From contig NZ_JXBK01000001.1 in NCBI RefSeq assembly GCF_000816495.1, forward strand, positions 1,927,512 to 1,991,511: a DNA stretch of 64,000 bases. Direction: 5' to 3'. Shown here in pieces: positions 36,902 to 46,251 of the stretch. A program made the position numbers and the translations under genes. The notes beneath the pieces were generated by a model. The model was not told the DNA's origin, did no database searches, and saw nothing but the letters and a program-made list of their open reading frames with translations. Every line of letters starts with the position of its first letter. The first letter of the stretch is position 1. The DNA comes from Acinetobacter harbinensis (GTDB lineage: Bacteria; Pseudomonadota; Gammaproteobacteria; Pseudomonadales; Moraxellaceae).

Positions 36902-37747
36902 TTAAACATTTTCAGTTATTAAGCACTCTTTTACACGCTGCATATCGATAAAGCGATGTTCTTTTTGCTTGGCCAACATTCCCGTTAATAGCGTTTCGAA
37001 CTGCAAAAGATGCGGTGGCAGCTGAATCTGTAAATACTGACAATGCAAATATGCCCAATCTTGATAGTTTTTTGCAGCTAAACGCTGCCCTGTCAACCAT
37101 TCATACACAATTATGCCTAAAGCATAGATATCCGTTTGTACGGTTTTTTCTGCGCCCTGAAAAAGCTCGGGGGCCATATAGCGTGGAGTGGCAGTTAAAC
37201 CTTGCTGTACTGGCGTTAAATTTAGACGCTGCGCCTGCTCAAAATCAATCAGGCAGGTCTGCTGTTGGTACTGGACAAAATGCTGTTTTTTTAAATCGCC
37301 ATGAATCCAACCGCGTTGATGCAATTGTTGCACAGCTTCAATCATATCCATGAGCGTGGTTTTTATTTGCCAAACGGACAGCGCCGTACAATGTGTTATG
37401 CGCGGTGCAGCATCACTGAGAATTAAGGTGGTCTGCCCTGCGGGTATATATGGATGTACGGCCTCAGCACAGCGTATGATTTGACTGGGCAATAAAATAC
37501 AAGGCCAATGAGATTGCGTCATGCCCTGCCGATAAAAATCCAGTTCGTTTAAAAAGCCCACAACATAATGTGGATGAGCACTCAGATCTTGGGTTTTTAA
37601 CCAGTACTGCTGCTGTTGATATTGAAAACGATACAATGCACGCCCAAAGGTTAAACTTTTCGGCGGTGTAGATAAAGTCAGAGCAAGTTGAGCCAAATCG
37701 TCAATATTAAACTGCAATAAATTCCGCTCTTTTTTGCGCTGGATCAT
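36902..37747 (-). CDS. Atypical Hanks-type protein kinase
   Basis: A 281-residue kinase-fold protein without signal peptide or membrane segment. A WLKT Lys near residue 51 is in the VAIK position. The catalytic loop is HGDLKK at 149-154, with Gly for the usual Arg, and a His where Asn normally binds metal. The DFG position reads DFE (168-170). The APE motif (192-194) and a later DIYALGIIVYEWLTG are conventional. It may be active, as in HGD kinases, or a degenerate one. It overlaps the end of the patatin gene by 41 nt, so the two are probably co-translated and functionally linked. Confidence 0.8.
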   Translation of the reverse strand: MIQRKKERNLLQFNIDDLAQLALTLSTPPKSLTFGRALYRFQYQQQQYWLKTQDLSAHPHYVVGFLNELDFYRQGMTQSHWPCILLPSQIIRCAEAVHPYIPAGQTTLILSDAAPRITHCTALSVWQIKTTLMDMIEAVQQLHQRGWIHGDLKKQHFVQYQQQTCLIDFEQAQRLNLTPVQQGLTATPRYMAPELFQGAEKTVQTDIYALGIIVYEWLTGQRLAAKNYQDWAYLHCQYLQIQLPPHLLQFETLLTGMLAKQKEHRFIDMQRVKECLITENV

Positions 37748-39239
37748 CTTGATAACTTAACAATTCTAAACAATGCTGAATGGTTTTACCCACGCGCGCA
37801 TGGGTTTCAATCGAGGATATTTTCGGCCATGTCGCCCGCTCACCTTCACGCTGCAACAATTGAAACAAATAAGGCCGCGGATTTTGCAACATATAGCTAT
37901 AGTGGCGCAGACTGTAATTCCCGACAATATTGAGGTCGCCATAATAGCCTTGGTTAAACACCCCATAACTATGATCTAGCAAACGTCTGACTGGTGGAAT
38001 CTTGCCCACACGGCCACGAGTAAAATCAACAATGCCCTTACTAATCACCTTACTTTGGCGACGAATAATTCGTTCTGGCCAACTGAGCATATCCTGACGA
38101 TAGCGCTCTGCATCCGTTTGCATAAATGGCACAATATGCGGATTCACTTGACTGGCAATGGTGTAATTTAAATTATATAAGCGCGCCATTTTCTCTTGTG
38201 GGAAATCACTGCGTACACTGCCATCCACCCAGCGTGCATCTGCCATATAGGGAGTTAACTGCCCATCATGGCGTTTACTGGTCAGCTTCACCGGCGGAAA
38301 TAAGATTGGTACTGCACAAGAGGCGAGAACTGCACTCCACACCAATAAATCAGGTGATGTATAGGCATTCATGATTCGGGCTTGTTGCGAGCTATCATAG
38401 GGTGCAACTGCGACATTAATATGCAGCCCCGACTCTTTAAAGGCTTCAGCAAAAGTGATATTGCCTAAATTTTCAATCAAGAAGTTTTTTAAGTACTTCA
38501 CATCAGCAAGACCACCATTGTTCTTTAAAATCTCGCTAATTTTACGAAAATGAAAGGCTTCACTAAAAAAGTTTTCACCATGTAACAGCCCTGAAATTTC
38601 TGACGGTTTTGAGGTGCCCAGCATCGCGGTCATAATCGCACCTGCACTGGAACCGGATAACACTTTTGGCATTAAATCCTGTTCCAATAAAGCCTTACAT
38701 ACTCCGGTATGGAATAAGCCTAATGTTGCTCCACCGGAAAACATCAGTGCTGGTTGTCCATAGGCTTTTTTACAATGCTGAAAGAAATCAATTTTCTCGG
38801 TCAGCGATAAACATTGACAGGCAGCCGAAGCCACAAAGGCCAAACTTTCGCTGACCTCCTCGACATAATCTTCAATAATCTTTTTGGTGCCGACATAGGT
38901 TGCGGTAAACAACATCGGATGGGCAATATTGGCGATATCGTAGGTTAAACCTTCACGCAATAAATACATCAAATCATGCGTGCGTTTTTGAAAGCGATAG
39001 CGTTTTAACAGACTTAAACGATGGGCAATAATCTCGGCATCAAAATACGGTGAGCAATTGTCATATTTCCATTCTTGCGCACCGGATTCCTCATCTATTT
39101 TTAAGGCCAGCATTTTCCATTCCTCATAGGATTCGGACTTTTCCAGCTGACTTTTTAATTTTTTTATACGATAGGCTTGATGCGGATTAATATCTTGTGT
39201 TAAATCTTTAAATAGCATATCCATCCCCAATATTTTCAT
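37707..39239 (-). CDS. Patatin-like phospholipase with N-terminal DUF3336-like region
   Basis: A 510-residue lipid hydrolase. After a helical N-terminal region (~1-160) that resembles DUF3336, the patatin domain shows the oxyanion GGATLG at 169-174, the nucleophile GSSAG at 196-200 with Ser198, and WVDGSVRSDFP further on, with the catalytic Asp. This is the same arrangement as fungal Tgl3/Tgl5-type triacylglycerol lipases, so the substrate could be triacylglycerol or phospholipid. There is no signal peptide, so it probably acts on the inner leaflet or lipid droplets. A divergent DUF815 ATPase starts 165 nt upstream. Confidence 0.9.
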   Translation of the reverse strand: MKILGMDMLFKDLTQDINPHQAYRIKKLKSQLEKSESYEEWKMLALKIDEESGAQEWKYDNCSPYFDAEIIAHRLSLLKRYRFQKRTHDLMYLLREGLTYDIANIAHPMLFTATYVGTKKIIEDYVEEVSESLAFVASAACQCLSLTEKIDFFQHCKKAYGQPALMFSGGATLGLFHTGVCKALLEQDLMPKVLSGSSAGAIMTAMLGTSKPSEISGLLHGENFFSEAFHFRKISEILKNNGGLADVKYLKNFLIENLGNITFAEAFKESGLHINVAVAPYDSSQQARIMNAYTSPDLLVWSAVLASCAVPILFPPVKLTSKRHDGQLTPYMADARWVDGSVRSDFPQEKMARLYNLNYTIASQVNPHIVPFMQTDAERYRQDMLSWPERIIRRQSKVISKGIVDFTRGRVGKIPPVRRLLDHSYGVFNQGYYGDLNIVGNYSLRHYSYMLQNPRPYLFQLLQREGERATWPKISSIETHARVGKTIQHCLELLSYQDDPAQKRAEFIAV

Positions 39240-39404
39240 TCTTCTTACCTACCTATCATAGGGTATCAAGCCTTGTAATGACAGCAGCTCCAGTGATTAT
39301 TCAGTACTGGACATGCCAACCCAATTGGTAAATGATGCCTATTTGATATACAGTTCTCAAGTAAAATCATCCTTTTTTCTCTTCTATTTATAAGCTGAAT
39401 TTGT

Positions 39405-40277
39405 ATGGCCACTCTTGATTTACCTGACAGTATTTTACAAACGCTCGAAAATGTATTGCAACAACTGCAACAAAATTTGCCTGAACTTAGACAACCCACT
39501 GATTTTTCGGCATCCGCTTATAAATGGCAAAACCAACAATTAAAAGCCATTCAACAACCCAAGAAAATCTATCTAGACGATTTAAAAGGCATTGGGCGAC
39601 AAAAAGAAAAGGTGATTCAAAACACCTTACAATTTTTAAAAGGCTTACCTGCCAATGATGTCCTATTGACCGGTTCACGCGGTACCGGCAAGTCCTCTAT
39701 TGTGCGGGCATTGCTGAATGAATATGAATCGCAGGGATTACGTTTAATTGAAATTGAACGTGATGATTTGTCGGATCTGCCGCTGATTCAAAGCTTGCTT
39801 GAACAACGCCCAGAGAAATTTATCGTCTATTGTGATGATTTGGCCTTTAATGCTGAAGATGAAAACTATCGCAGTCTAAAAAGTATTTTAGATGGCTCAC
39901 TACAGTCCGGTTCCAGTAATTTTATTATCTACGCCACCAGTAACCGTCGTCATCTATTGCCTGAATTTATGCATGAAAATACGCCCATTAAACGTATTGA
40001 TGTGCCGCAATACACAGAGTTACATCCACAAGAAGCCATTGAAGAGAAAATCTCACTGTCGGATCGTTTTGGTTTATGGTTGTCTTTTTATCCGATGGAT
40101 CAAAATTTATATTTAGAGATTGTAGAGCACTATTTGGCCAAAGAAAACCTAGCACTTAGCGCTGAGGTTCGCGCAGAAGCCTTAAGATGGTCGCAAAGTC
40201 GTGGTCAACGCTCTGGACGTGCAGCCTATCAATTCTCTAAACACTGGATTGGTTCAGAAGGCTTAAAAAAATTATAA
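39405..40277 (+). CDS. DUF815-family AAA-type ATPase
   Basis: A 290-residue P-loop ATPase. Walker A GSRGTGKSS is at residues 90-98, the Walker B-like IVYCDDLAF near 143 and a sensor-type ATSNRRHLLP near 180. The N-terminal segment before the P-loop contains YLDDLKGIGRQKEKV, the usual DUF815 entry helix. The family is widespread but uncharacterised, with a DnaA/DnaC-like helicase-loader resemblance. It lies between the divergent patatin gene and the convergent phytase-like gene. Confidence 0.85.
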   Translation: MATLDLPDSILQTLENVLQQLQQNLPELRQPTDFSASAYKWQNQQLKAIQQPKKIYLDDLKGIGRQKEKVIQNTLQFLKGLPANDVLLTGSRGTGKSSIVRALLNEYESQGLRLIEIERDDLSDLPLIQSLLEQRPEKFIVYCDDLAFNAEDENYRSLKSILDGSLQSGSSNFIIYATSNRRHLLPEFMHENTPIKRIDVPQYTELHPQEAIEEKISLSDRFGLWLSFYPMDQNLYLEIVEHYLAKENLALSAEVRAEALRWSQSRGQRSGRAAYQFSKHWIGSEGLKKL

Positions 40278-40330
40278 GCACAGATTAAATGACGATATAT
40301 CAATCAAAAATTGAATGTTTGATGTAAAAA

Positions 40331-40366
40331 TAAAGAGCAGCGGGTTTAATCAACAGCTGCTCTTTA
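40331..40366. terminator. Bidirectional terminator
   Basis: An 11-bp stem TAAAGAGCAGC / GCTGCTCTTTA with a 14-nt loop between the convergent DUF815 and phytase-like genes. Confidence 0.8.
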
Positions 40367-40371
40367 TTCAG

Positions 40372-41727
40372 TTATTCAGCACTTGGAGTTAAATCTAAAC
40401 CATCCATAATATATAAAGTATTGCTATCAATCATGCTTTGATCCACATCTAAATATTTTTGCTCTAACACCCCATCAGTTTCAGAAAACCCATAATCATC
40501 ATCATTAATCACCGCTAAATGCTGCTCATCAATCACCCACAGCCCTTCGACTTTATCATGCGGATAGTCCAAGCGTTCAACCAAATCCACCAGCAAAGTT
40601 TTACTGACAGGCAAAATGCCATGCGCAGCCAAACCGCTCCATCCGGCTGTTAACACATACTGCTCTACTGTTTGCCCATCGATCATTAAACCCAGATTTA
40701 CATCTTGTTGCATCGCGCTTGACGGCTGAACTTGCTCCAAGTCTGTAGCGGCATTTAAATTAATTTTATACACCCGCTTAAAAGCCTTCGGATTATCCTT
40801 ATAAAAGTCATCGTCGCGTTCTGCCACTAAAAAATCAGTTGAATTTAATGCGGTAATTGCAGTATTAGAATGTTGTTTTGAATCTGCTTCTTGCTGATAG
40901 AGATATTGCGAAATGGCTTTGGTCTGCAAATCAATCAGTATAATTCGCACCAAATCGGAGCCTGCAACCGATGCATCTGGATTACTCATACTCGATTGCA
41001 TAATGCCAACTAATTTTTTCTGATCAGGGGTAATAGTCAATCCTTCCATACCGCGATTTTGACGTCGATTGGCATATTCCGCGGGCAGTAAATAACCGGA
41101 CTTTCTACGCATGTCTTGTGGATAGGCATTGATACGGTCTATTTCCACGCCATTTGCATCAAAATGCACAATATGTGGACCATATTCATCACTTACCCAA
41201 AAGCTGCCATCCTTTAATGCCACCAACCCTTCAGAGTCAAGGCCAAACTCATCGTTGCCTTGAGCCAAAACACAGCCCTGTTGATCGTAAGCAATTTCCT
41301 TACTGGCACCAAAATGCAGATTGGGTAATCCGCTAATTGTTTGACCTTGTGGATTTTTTAATAAAATTTCTTTAATTTTAGCAATTGTACCGTTTGCTTG
41401 TAGTTCAAATAAGCCAATTCTTGGGGTATAGGTTGGATCGAGAAATATTTTCCCATGATCGTGATTCACATTATAGGTGGTATTCGGCCCACGATCGGTT
41501 AAGGCATAGAATTGATTTTTAGCAGTTGGATGTGCAGATAATGCTGAACCAAAACCGCCATACCTAAATTCAATAAAATGACCCGACTTTGCAGCATCGG
41601 GAATGTTATGAATATCCAAGATGTCGTAACTCAGCGATACGCCTGTTGCAAATTTCTTGTACATCTGCACTTGCGCGTCATCACTTAAATGTTGCTCATC
41701 TTTGGAGGTGTTTTCGTCTTTATACAT
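40372..41727 (-). CDS. Phytase-like esterase domain protein
   Basis: A 451-residue protein of the esterase-like activity of phytase family (a beta-propeller type). The pattern FIEFRYGGFGSALSAHP, ALTDRGPN near residue 76, WVSDEYGP near 173, NRGMEGLTITPDQK near 220 and VEGLWVIDEQ near 397 are family hallmarks, including acidic residues that bind Ca in the propeller. Unusually there is no signal peptide, although most relatives are secreted; the N-terminus is acidic and polar. AAAGGA precedes the ATG. Confidence 0.8.
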   Translation of the reverse strand: MYKDENTSKDEQHLSDDAQVQMYKKFATGVSLSYDILDIHNIPDAAKSGHFIEFRYGGFGSALSAHPTAKNQFYALTDRGPNTTYNVNHDHGKIFLDPTYTPRIGLFELQANGTIAKIKEILLKNPQGQTISGLPNLHFGASKEIAYDQQGCVLAQGNDEFGLDSEGLVALKDGSFWVSDEYGPHIVHFDANGVEIDRINAYPQDMRRKSGYLLPAEYANRRQNRGMEGLTITPDQKKLVGIMQSSMSNPDASVAGSDLVRIILIDLQTKAISQYLYQQEADSKQHSNTAITALNSTDFLVAERDDDFYKDNPKAFKRVYKINLNAATDLEQVQPSSAMQQDVNLGLMIDGQTVEQYVLTAGWSGLAAHGILPVSKTLLVDLVERLDYPHDKVEGLWVIDEQHLAVINDDDYGFSETDGVLEQKYLDVDQSMIDSNTLYIMDGLDLTPSAE

Positions 41728-41886
41728 GATTTTTAATCCTTTATTTATTTTTAGTCATGAGCCATTACTATAAAAGGATTGAAGCACTTATCCTGCATTT
41801 TGTCATCACTGCGTTATCCATCCTATATAACTCAGCTACACAGCACTACAAAAGTCAAACTATAGAAAAAACAGCAATATTCAGCA

Positions 41887-41910
41887 TAAAAAAAAGAGGC
41901 TTACGCCTCT
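41887..41910 (-). terminator. Terminator of tsaD
   Basis: Stem AGAGGC / GCCTCT with a TTAC loop; the A run at 41887-41895 gives a minus-strand T tract 17 nt after the tsaD stop. Confidence 0.8.
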
Positions 41911-41926
41911 AATTAAGATTTCGATT

Positions 41927-42943
41927 TTATATCGCTTCAGGATTGGTTAATTCCGTCATCGGCCAGCGCGGCGTAGTGGTGACCGATAAGCCATCACATT
42001 GTCCGGCCTTTAAACGCTGATAACCGGCAAAAGCAATCATCGCGCCATTATCGGTACATAGCGCAGGTTCTGCATAATAAACGTGTGCTTTTATTTTGGC
42101 TAAATCTGCTTCTAAGCGCTCACGTAAGCGCGTATTGGCACTAACACCGCCTGCAATCACCAGACGCTTTAAACCACTTTGTTTCAATGCTTTAACTGAT
42201 TTTTTAACCAAGGTATCGACCAAGGCTTCTTGAAATGATGCGGCGATATCGGCTTCGCGGCCTTGTCCAGCCACTTTTTTTAATTGAATCGATACTGCTG
42301 TTTTTAAACCACTAAAGGAAAAATCTAAACCTTGATGCAACATCGGACGTGGAAAATCAAAGGCGGTGGCGCTGCCCTGTAACGCTAATTTTGCGATATT
42401 CGGACCACCCGGATACGCCAACCCAAGCATTTTGGCCACTTTATCAAATGCTTCACCAGCGGCATCATCAATCGACTCACCCAGCAGTTCATATTGTCCA
42501 ATACCATGCGCGGCCATCAGTTGGGTATGTCCACCAGAGACCAATAAAGCGACAAACGGAAATTCCGGTGGGGTTGCCGATAACAATGGTGCCAACATAT
42601 GACCTTCCATATGATGCACGCCAATCGCAGGTTTATTTAAAGCAAAAGCAAGGGTTCGACCAAATAATGCACCCGTCATTAAAGCGCCCATTAAGCCCGG
42701 ACCACGCGTATATGCAATCGCATCAATGTCTGATTTTTTAAGTTGGCTTTCTTCAAGTAGCTGATTCATGAGTGGAATAAGTTTGCGCACATGATCACGC
42801 GATGCCAACTCTGGCACCACACCGCCATATTCGGCATGTAATTTAATTTGACTGTATAACACTTGAGCTCTTAACCCCAGTTCACTGTCATAAAGTGCCA
42901 AACCGGTTTCATCACATGAAGTTTCTAAGCCAAGAACGATCAT
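41927..42943 (-). CDS. tsaD: tRNA threonylcarbamoyladenosine synthase subunit TsaD
   Basis: Essential ASKHA-fold protein that transfers threonylcarbamoyl to A37 of ANN-decoding tRNAs, working with TsaB and TsaE. The 338 residues match the family. [11 protein letters not shown] opens the protein, HHMEGH near residue 109 supplies metal-binding His residues, LVSGGHTQL and CTDNGAMIA complete the core. AAAGGT precedes the ATG. It is divergent from rpsU, which is the classic genomic neighbour. Confidence 0.97.
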   Translation of the reverse strand: MIVLGLETSCDETGLALYDSELGLRAQVLYSQIKLHAEYGGVVPELASRDHVRKLIPLMNQLLEESQLKKSDIDAIAYTRGPGLMGALMTGALFGRTLAFALNKPAIGVHHMEGHMLAPLLSATPPEFPFVALLVSGGHTQLMAAHGIGQYELLGESIDDAAGEAFDKVAKMLGLAYPGGPNIAKLALQGSATAFDFPRPMLHQGLDFSFSGLKTAVSIQLKKVAGQGREADIAASFQEALVDTLVKKSVKALKQSGLKRLVIAGGVSANTRLRERLEADLAKIKAHVYYAEPALCTDNGAMIAFAGYQRLKAGQCDGLSVTTTPRWPMTELTNPEAI

Positions 42944-43089
42944 TAAACTACCTTTTATTGATATCTAAATATTGCTAAAGCCATTATAGACTTGTGATAT
43001 GAGATGTAAATGAGTAAAATACTGGCCTTCACTTGTGATCTGGCGCAATCGTGCGGCAGATCTTATCCATAACTTAATGAGGATTCTTC

Positions 43090-43305
43090 ATGCCACAAGT
43101 TAAATTGAAAGAAGGCGAACCAGTAGACGTAGCTATCCGTCGTTTCAAACGTTCATGCGAAAAAGCAGGCGTTTTAGCTGACGTTCGTAAACGTGAATTC
43201 TATGAGAAACCAACTCAAGAACGTAAACGTAAAAAAGCTGCTGCAGTTAAACGCTACCAAAAGAAATTGGCGCGTGAATCTGTACGTACAACTCGCCTTT
43301 ACTAA
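43090..43305 (+). CDS. rpsU: 30S ribosomal protein S21
   Basis: A 71-residue basic protein of the small subunit needed for initiation. [11 protein letters not shown] and the Lys/Arg-rich C-terminus ([15 protein letters not shown]) are diagnostic. GAGGATTC precedes the ATG. It is followed after 38 nt by yqeY; dnaG, the next member of the classical macromolecular-synthesis operon, is absent here. Confidence 0.98.
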
Positions 43306-43343
43306 AATTAATTTGTGACTGATTGACTGCTTGGAATATATAG

Positions 43344-43790
43344 ATGACGACTTTAAAAACCCAAATTACTGATGCATTAAAAACATCGATGCGTGCCAAA
43401 GATATGGCAACAGTAACGGTTCTGCGTGGTCTACAAGCAGCAATTAAACAAATTGAAATTGATGAACGTATTGAGCTTGATGAAAGTCGGGTTCTTACGG
43501 TCATTGAGAAGCAAATCAAACAACGTAAAGAATCGATTAAAGCCTACGAAGGCGCTAATCGACAAGACTTAGCTAGTAAAGAACAAGCTGAACTTGAGAT
43601 TATTTCTCAATTTCTACCAGCCGCTATGACTGAGGAAGAACTTGATTCTATGATTGCGCAGACTATTTCTGCTCAACAAGCTACTAGCATTAAAGATATG
43701 GGTAAGGTGATGAATTCTCTACGTCCGATCATAGCCGGACGTGCCGATCCTGCACAGGTTTCAGCCAAAATTAAAGCGAAACTTGCATAA
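43344..43790 (+). CDS. yqeY: GatB/YqeY-family protein
   Basis: A 148-residue helical protein related to the tail domain of GatB. The family segments MRAKDMATVTVLRGL at residues 13-27, VIEKQIKQRKESI near 53, EQAELEIISQFLP near 78 and IKDMGKVM near 115 are present. Its exact role is not established; it is thought to bind tRNA or assist amidation-type reactions. Probably cotranscribed with rpsU. Confidence 0.93.
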   Translation: MTTLKTQITDALKTSMRAKDMATVTVLRGLQAAIKQIEIDERIELDESRVLTVIEKQIKQRKESIKAYEGANRQDLASKEQAELEIISQFLPAAMTEEELDSMIAQTISAQQATSIKDMGKVMNSLRPIIAGRADPAQVSAKIKAKLA

Positions 43791-43822
43791 ACCCCACCTC
43801 TTAAGTCATTATTTCTTCAACG

Positions 43823-43852
43823 TTGAACTGCCTTTATGCAAAGACAGTTCAA
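43823..43852. terminator. Hairpin after yqeY
   Basis: Stem TTGAACTG / CAGTTCAA with an inner CTTT / AAAG pairing lies between yqeY and the convergent secreted protein gene. The T tract is poor. Confidence 0.5.
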
Positions 43853-43865
43853 AAGTTAGTTGGAT

Positions 43866-44228
43866 TTATTTAAAATCACACTGCAGATTATATTTCTTCA
43901 ATACAAACATCTCTTTTGATGACATCACTTGATTAATCACATCTTGTTTGGTCATCTGTCTAAATTGACGATCTAACGACTCTCTGTTTTGATCAGCCGC
44001 CTGATACAATTGCTGAATATAAGTATCGACAATGGCACAAAATTTTGTCTGTTGCTCTGGCGTAAAGCTGCTTTGCCGCGCATCTAAACTACTAAAAAAA
44101 TTGCGGGTATCTTGCTTATATTGAGTAGAGGTTTTTTCTACCGCTGCCACATATTGTTCTACACTTGCAAAAGCTGCATTCGATGTAAAACACCCCGCCA
44201 TTAAAAGATAAAATAATATTTTTTTCAT
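43866..44228 (-). CDS. Small secreted protein, unknown function
   Basis: A 120-residue protein with a typical signal peptide: Lys-Lys, a hydrophobic ILFYLLMAG core, and a likely cleavage after AAFA. The mature part is helical and charged, with two Cys residues. I recognise no family. An upstream ATG at 44294 in the same frame is less likely because it would bury the signal. It could be a periplasmic adaptor; nothing in context says more. Confidence 0.65.
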   Translation of the reverse strand: MKKILFYLLMAGCFTSNAAFASVEQYVAAVEKTSTQYKQDTRNFFSSLDARQSSFTPEQQTKFCAIVDTYIQQLYQAADQNRESLDRQFRQMTKQDVINQVMSSKEMFVLKKYNLQCDFK

Positions 44229-44308
44229 AGACCAATCAATACTGTGCATGGTTAAAGTCAAAATCCAAAGCAAGATTATCATAAAGTTAAGCATTTTAAT
44301 GCCTGATT

Positions 44309-44676
44309 TTAATCAGCTATATGTAAAAAATAGGCTTTGTGTTGCACATAACTCTGCACTGTCGGTGCCGGTAATTGACCATGCGTTATCGTTCCTAAAC
44401 GCAAACGTATAACAGCTGGCAAATCAACTCGATAAGAATAAATAGGACTAGCACAGACTTGACAAAAAACGCGGGCTTTATCGGGACTATGGAAATATTT
44501 TTTAGAGATTCAACCCCACTCACAATTTCAAATTTAGCGTAATCTAAAGGACTATTCCAAGCAAACAGGCTACCTTGTGCACTTTGACAATGCTGACAGT
44601 AACAAATGATCGTTCCTTCAATCTCTGCATGATAACGATAGCTCACCGAACCACATAAACATTGCCCTTCAACCAT
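44309..44676 (-). pseudogene. GFA-domain (CENP-V/GFA) protein, frameshifted
   Basis: A GFA-type zinc protein split by one frameshift. Frame 1 from 44676 gives CLCGSVSYR, then CYCQHCQSAQG, with zinc ligands, and reaches SLKN. From the homopolymer at 44498-44503 the frame must shift by one base to continue as KKYFHSPDKARVFCQVC, SPIYSYR and a normal C-terminus ending at 44309. Read that way it is a complete ~122-residue protein. The in-frame product would otherwise stop at 44395 with an unrelated hydrophobic tail. Either a real inactivation or a homopolymer base error in the sequence. Confidence 0.85.
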
Positions 44677-44721
44677 AACCTACATCCTTTTTTTATTATT
44701 CACTGTAAACATTATTTCAAA

Positions 44722-46167
44722 TTAAATTCTGAGTTGGCGCTCTGCTTGCATCTCATTCAGGCGGATTTTAACTTGTGCAGACAACAGTGCATTATTTTTA
44801 TCTTTGACTAAACGTTGTGCATGCAACAATGACTTAATCGCATTTTCTTCCCAGCCTGACCAATATTCTACCTCTGCCCGATAACGCAACACATTGATTG
44901 CTCTCAGCGGGGATTGCTGATCAATATTTGCCGCTTGCTGCATCAGACGCCATGCTTGAACATCACGTGGATTTTTACTGCTAAAGCGCTGAATCAGGGC
45001 AATTGCAGCACTGGCATTTTTCTGCCGGATAAAGACTTCTGCTAATTTAAAGGCTAAAGCCCGATTTTCTGGCATAACGCGTGCAGCGGACTGAATGCTA
45101 TTATAGGCCGCTGTGGTTTGATTTTGCCCCAAATAAATATCAGTCTGAATGAGCATTAATAGATTATTAACGCGTTGTTGCGCTTTGGCCTGATCTAAAA
45201 TTTGCTGCGCCAAAACATAATCGCCCTGTTTTAAATAAAAAGCCGACAAGGCTAATTCGCCAGCAAAATTCTTACGTTTGGCTAAAATTTGTAGTTGCTG
45301 CTCAGTCACTTGATTCGAAATGACCATGCTATACCATTTCAAAATTTCAAAGTCTTCATCAAGCAAATTTGATTGTACTTTGGGCAGTTGATTGGCTCTT
45401 AACCGTGCCTCACTCATACGCTCTGTGGTTAGCGGATGAGTAAACCAAAAATCAGGTAAAAAACTCACTCGACTGGTGGCACGGTGCATGACTTCAAAAA
45501 AATCTGCCATACTTTGTGGATTATAACCGGCAGCATACATATATTGCATACCAATACGGTCGGCCTCGCGCTCTTGATTGCGACTATAATTAAGCTGTTT
45601 ATCCATCAGTGCTGCTTGCGAACCCAACAATACTGCGGTACCAACATCACCATCTGCCTGCGAAGCCACCAATGCGCCAACCAAAAGCCCCGCTAAAGTC
45701 AGTAAACCCTGCCCCTTAAACGCTTCTTGTGAACGACTATAATGACGCTGTGATACATGGGAGACTTCATGCGCCATAACGCCGGCGACTTCATCAATAT
45801 TGCGTGCAGAGGTAATCAACCCCGTATTGATGGCGAATAATCCACCTGGCACCGCAAAAGCATTAATTTGAGCATCATTGATGATGACCAGACCAATCGG
45901 CTGTCCCAACTGAGTTTGACTGAGAATATTTGAAAATACCGTCAGCAATTGATCTTCTAACCAAGGATCTTGTAGCACCGGCATTTGCTTGTGTACTTCG
46001 CGAAATACTTTTTCACCAATGGCTTTTTCTTTTTGTTGATCAATAAAACCTACGCCACCACCAATCTCAGGCACATTAAATGCAGAAGACACATTGGCAT
46101 AGAGGTGATTGGGGGCCGCCAACGTGCCCATAACAGCGAAACTACAGGTCAACCAAAACCGTTTCAA
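44722..46167 (-). CDS. bepA: Periplasmic M48 metalloprotease BepA-like
   Basis: A 481-residue envelope protease of the BepA (YfgC) type that assists or clears assembly of outer-membrane proteins such as LptD. Signal peptide 1-24, then the M48 domain with HEVSH at residues 133-137 and a likely third ligand in NQEREADRIGM near 197. The C-terminal half consists of TPR-like helical repeats (from about residue 280). No strong neighbour context. The role is inferred from BepA. Confidence 0.9.
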   Translation of the reverse strand: MKRFWLTCSFAVMGTLAAPNHLYANVSSAFNVPEIGGGVGFIDQQKEKAIGEKVFREVHKQMPVLQDPWLEDQLLTVFSNILSQTQLGQPIGLVIINDAQINAFAVPGGLFAINTGLITSARNIDEVAGVMAHEVSHVSQRHYSRSQEAFKGQGLLTLAGLLVGALVASQADGDVGTAVLLGSQAALMDKQLNYSRNQEREADRIGMQYMYAAGYNPQSMADFFEVMHRATSRVSFLPDFWFTHPLTTERMSEARLRANQLPKVQSNLLDEDFEILKWYSMVISNQVTEQQLQILAKRKNFAGELALSAFYLKQGDYVLAQQILDQAKAQQRVNNLLMLIQTDIYLGQNQTTAAYNSIQSAARVMPENRALAFKLAEVFIRQKNASAAIALIQRFSSKNPRDVQAWRLMQQAANIDQQSPLRAINVLRYRAEVEYWSGWEENAIKSLLHAQRLVKDKNNALLSAQVKIRLNEMQAERQLRI

Positions 46168-46251
46168 TGTCTATTCCTAAACTACTTTTCTCAATTTGTT
46201 AAACTGTAGCATTGAAAATTGCAGAAATTTGCAATGAAGTGTTATTCAATT

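Noticed and set aside
43306-43343. dnaG or another member of the rpsU operon
   Set aside because: Only yqeY follows rpsU, and the next gene is convergent; no primase is present.
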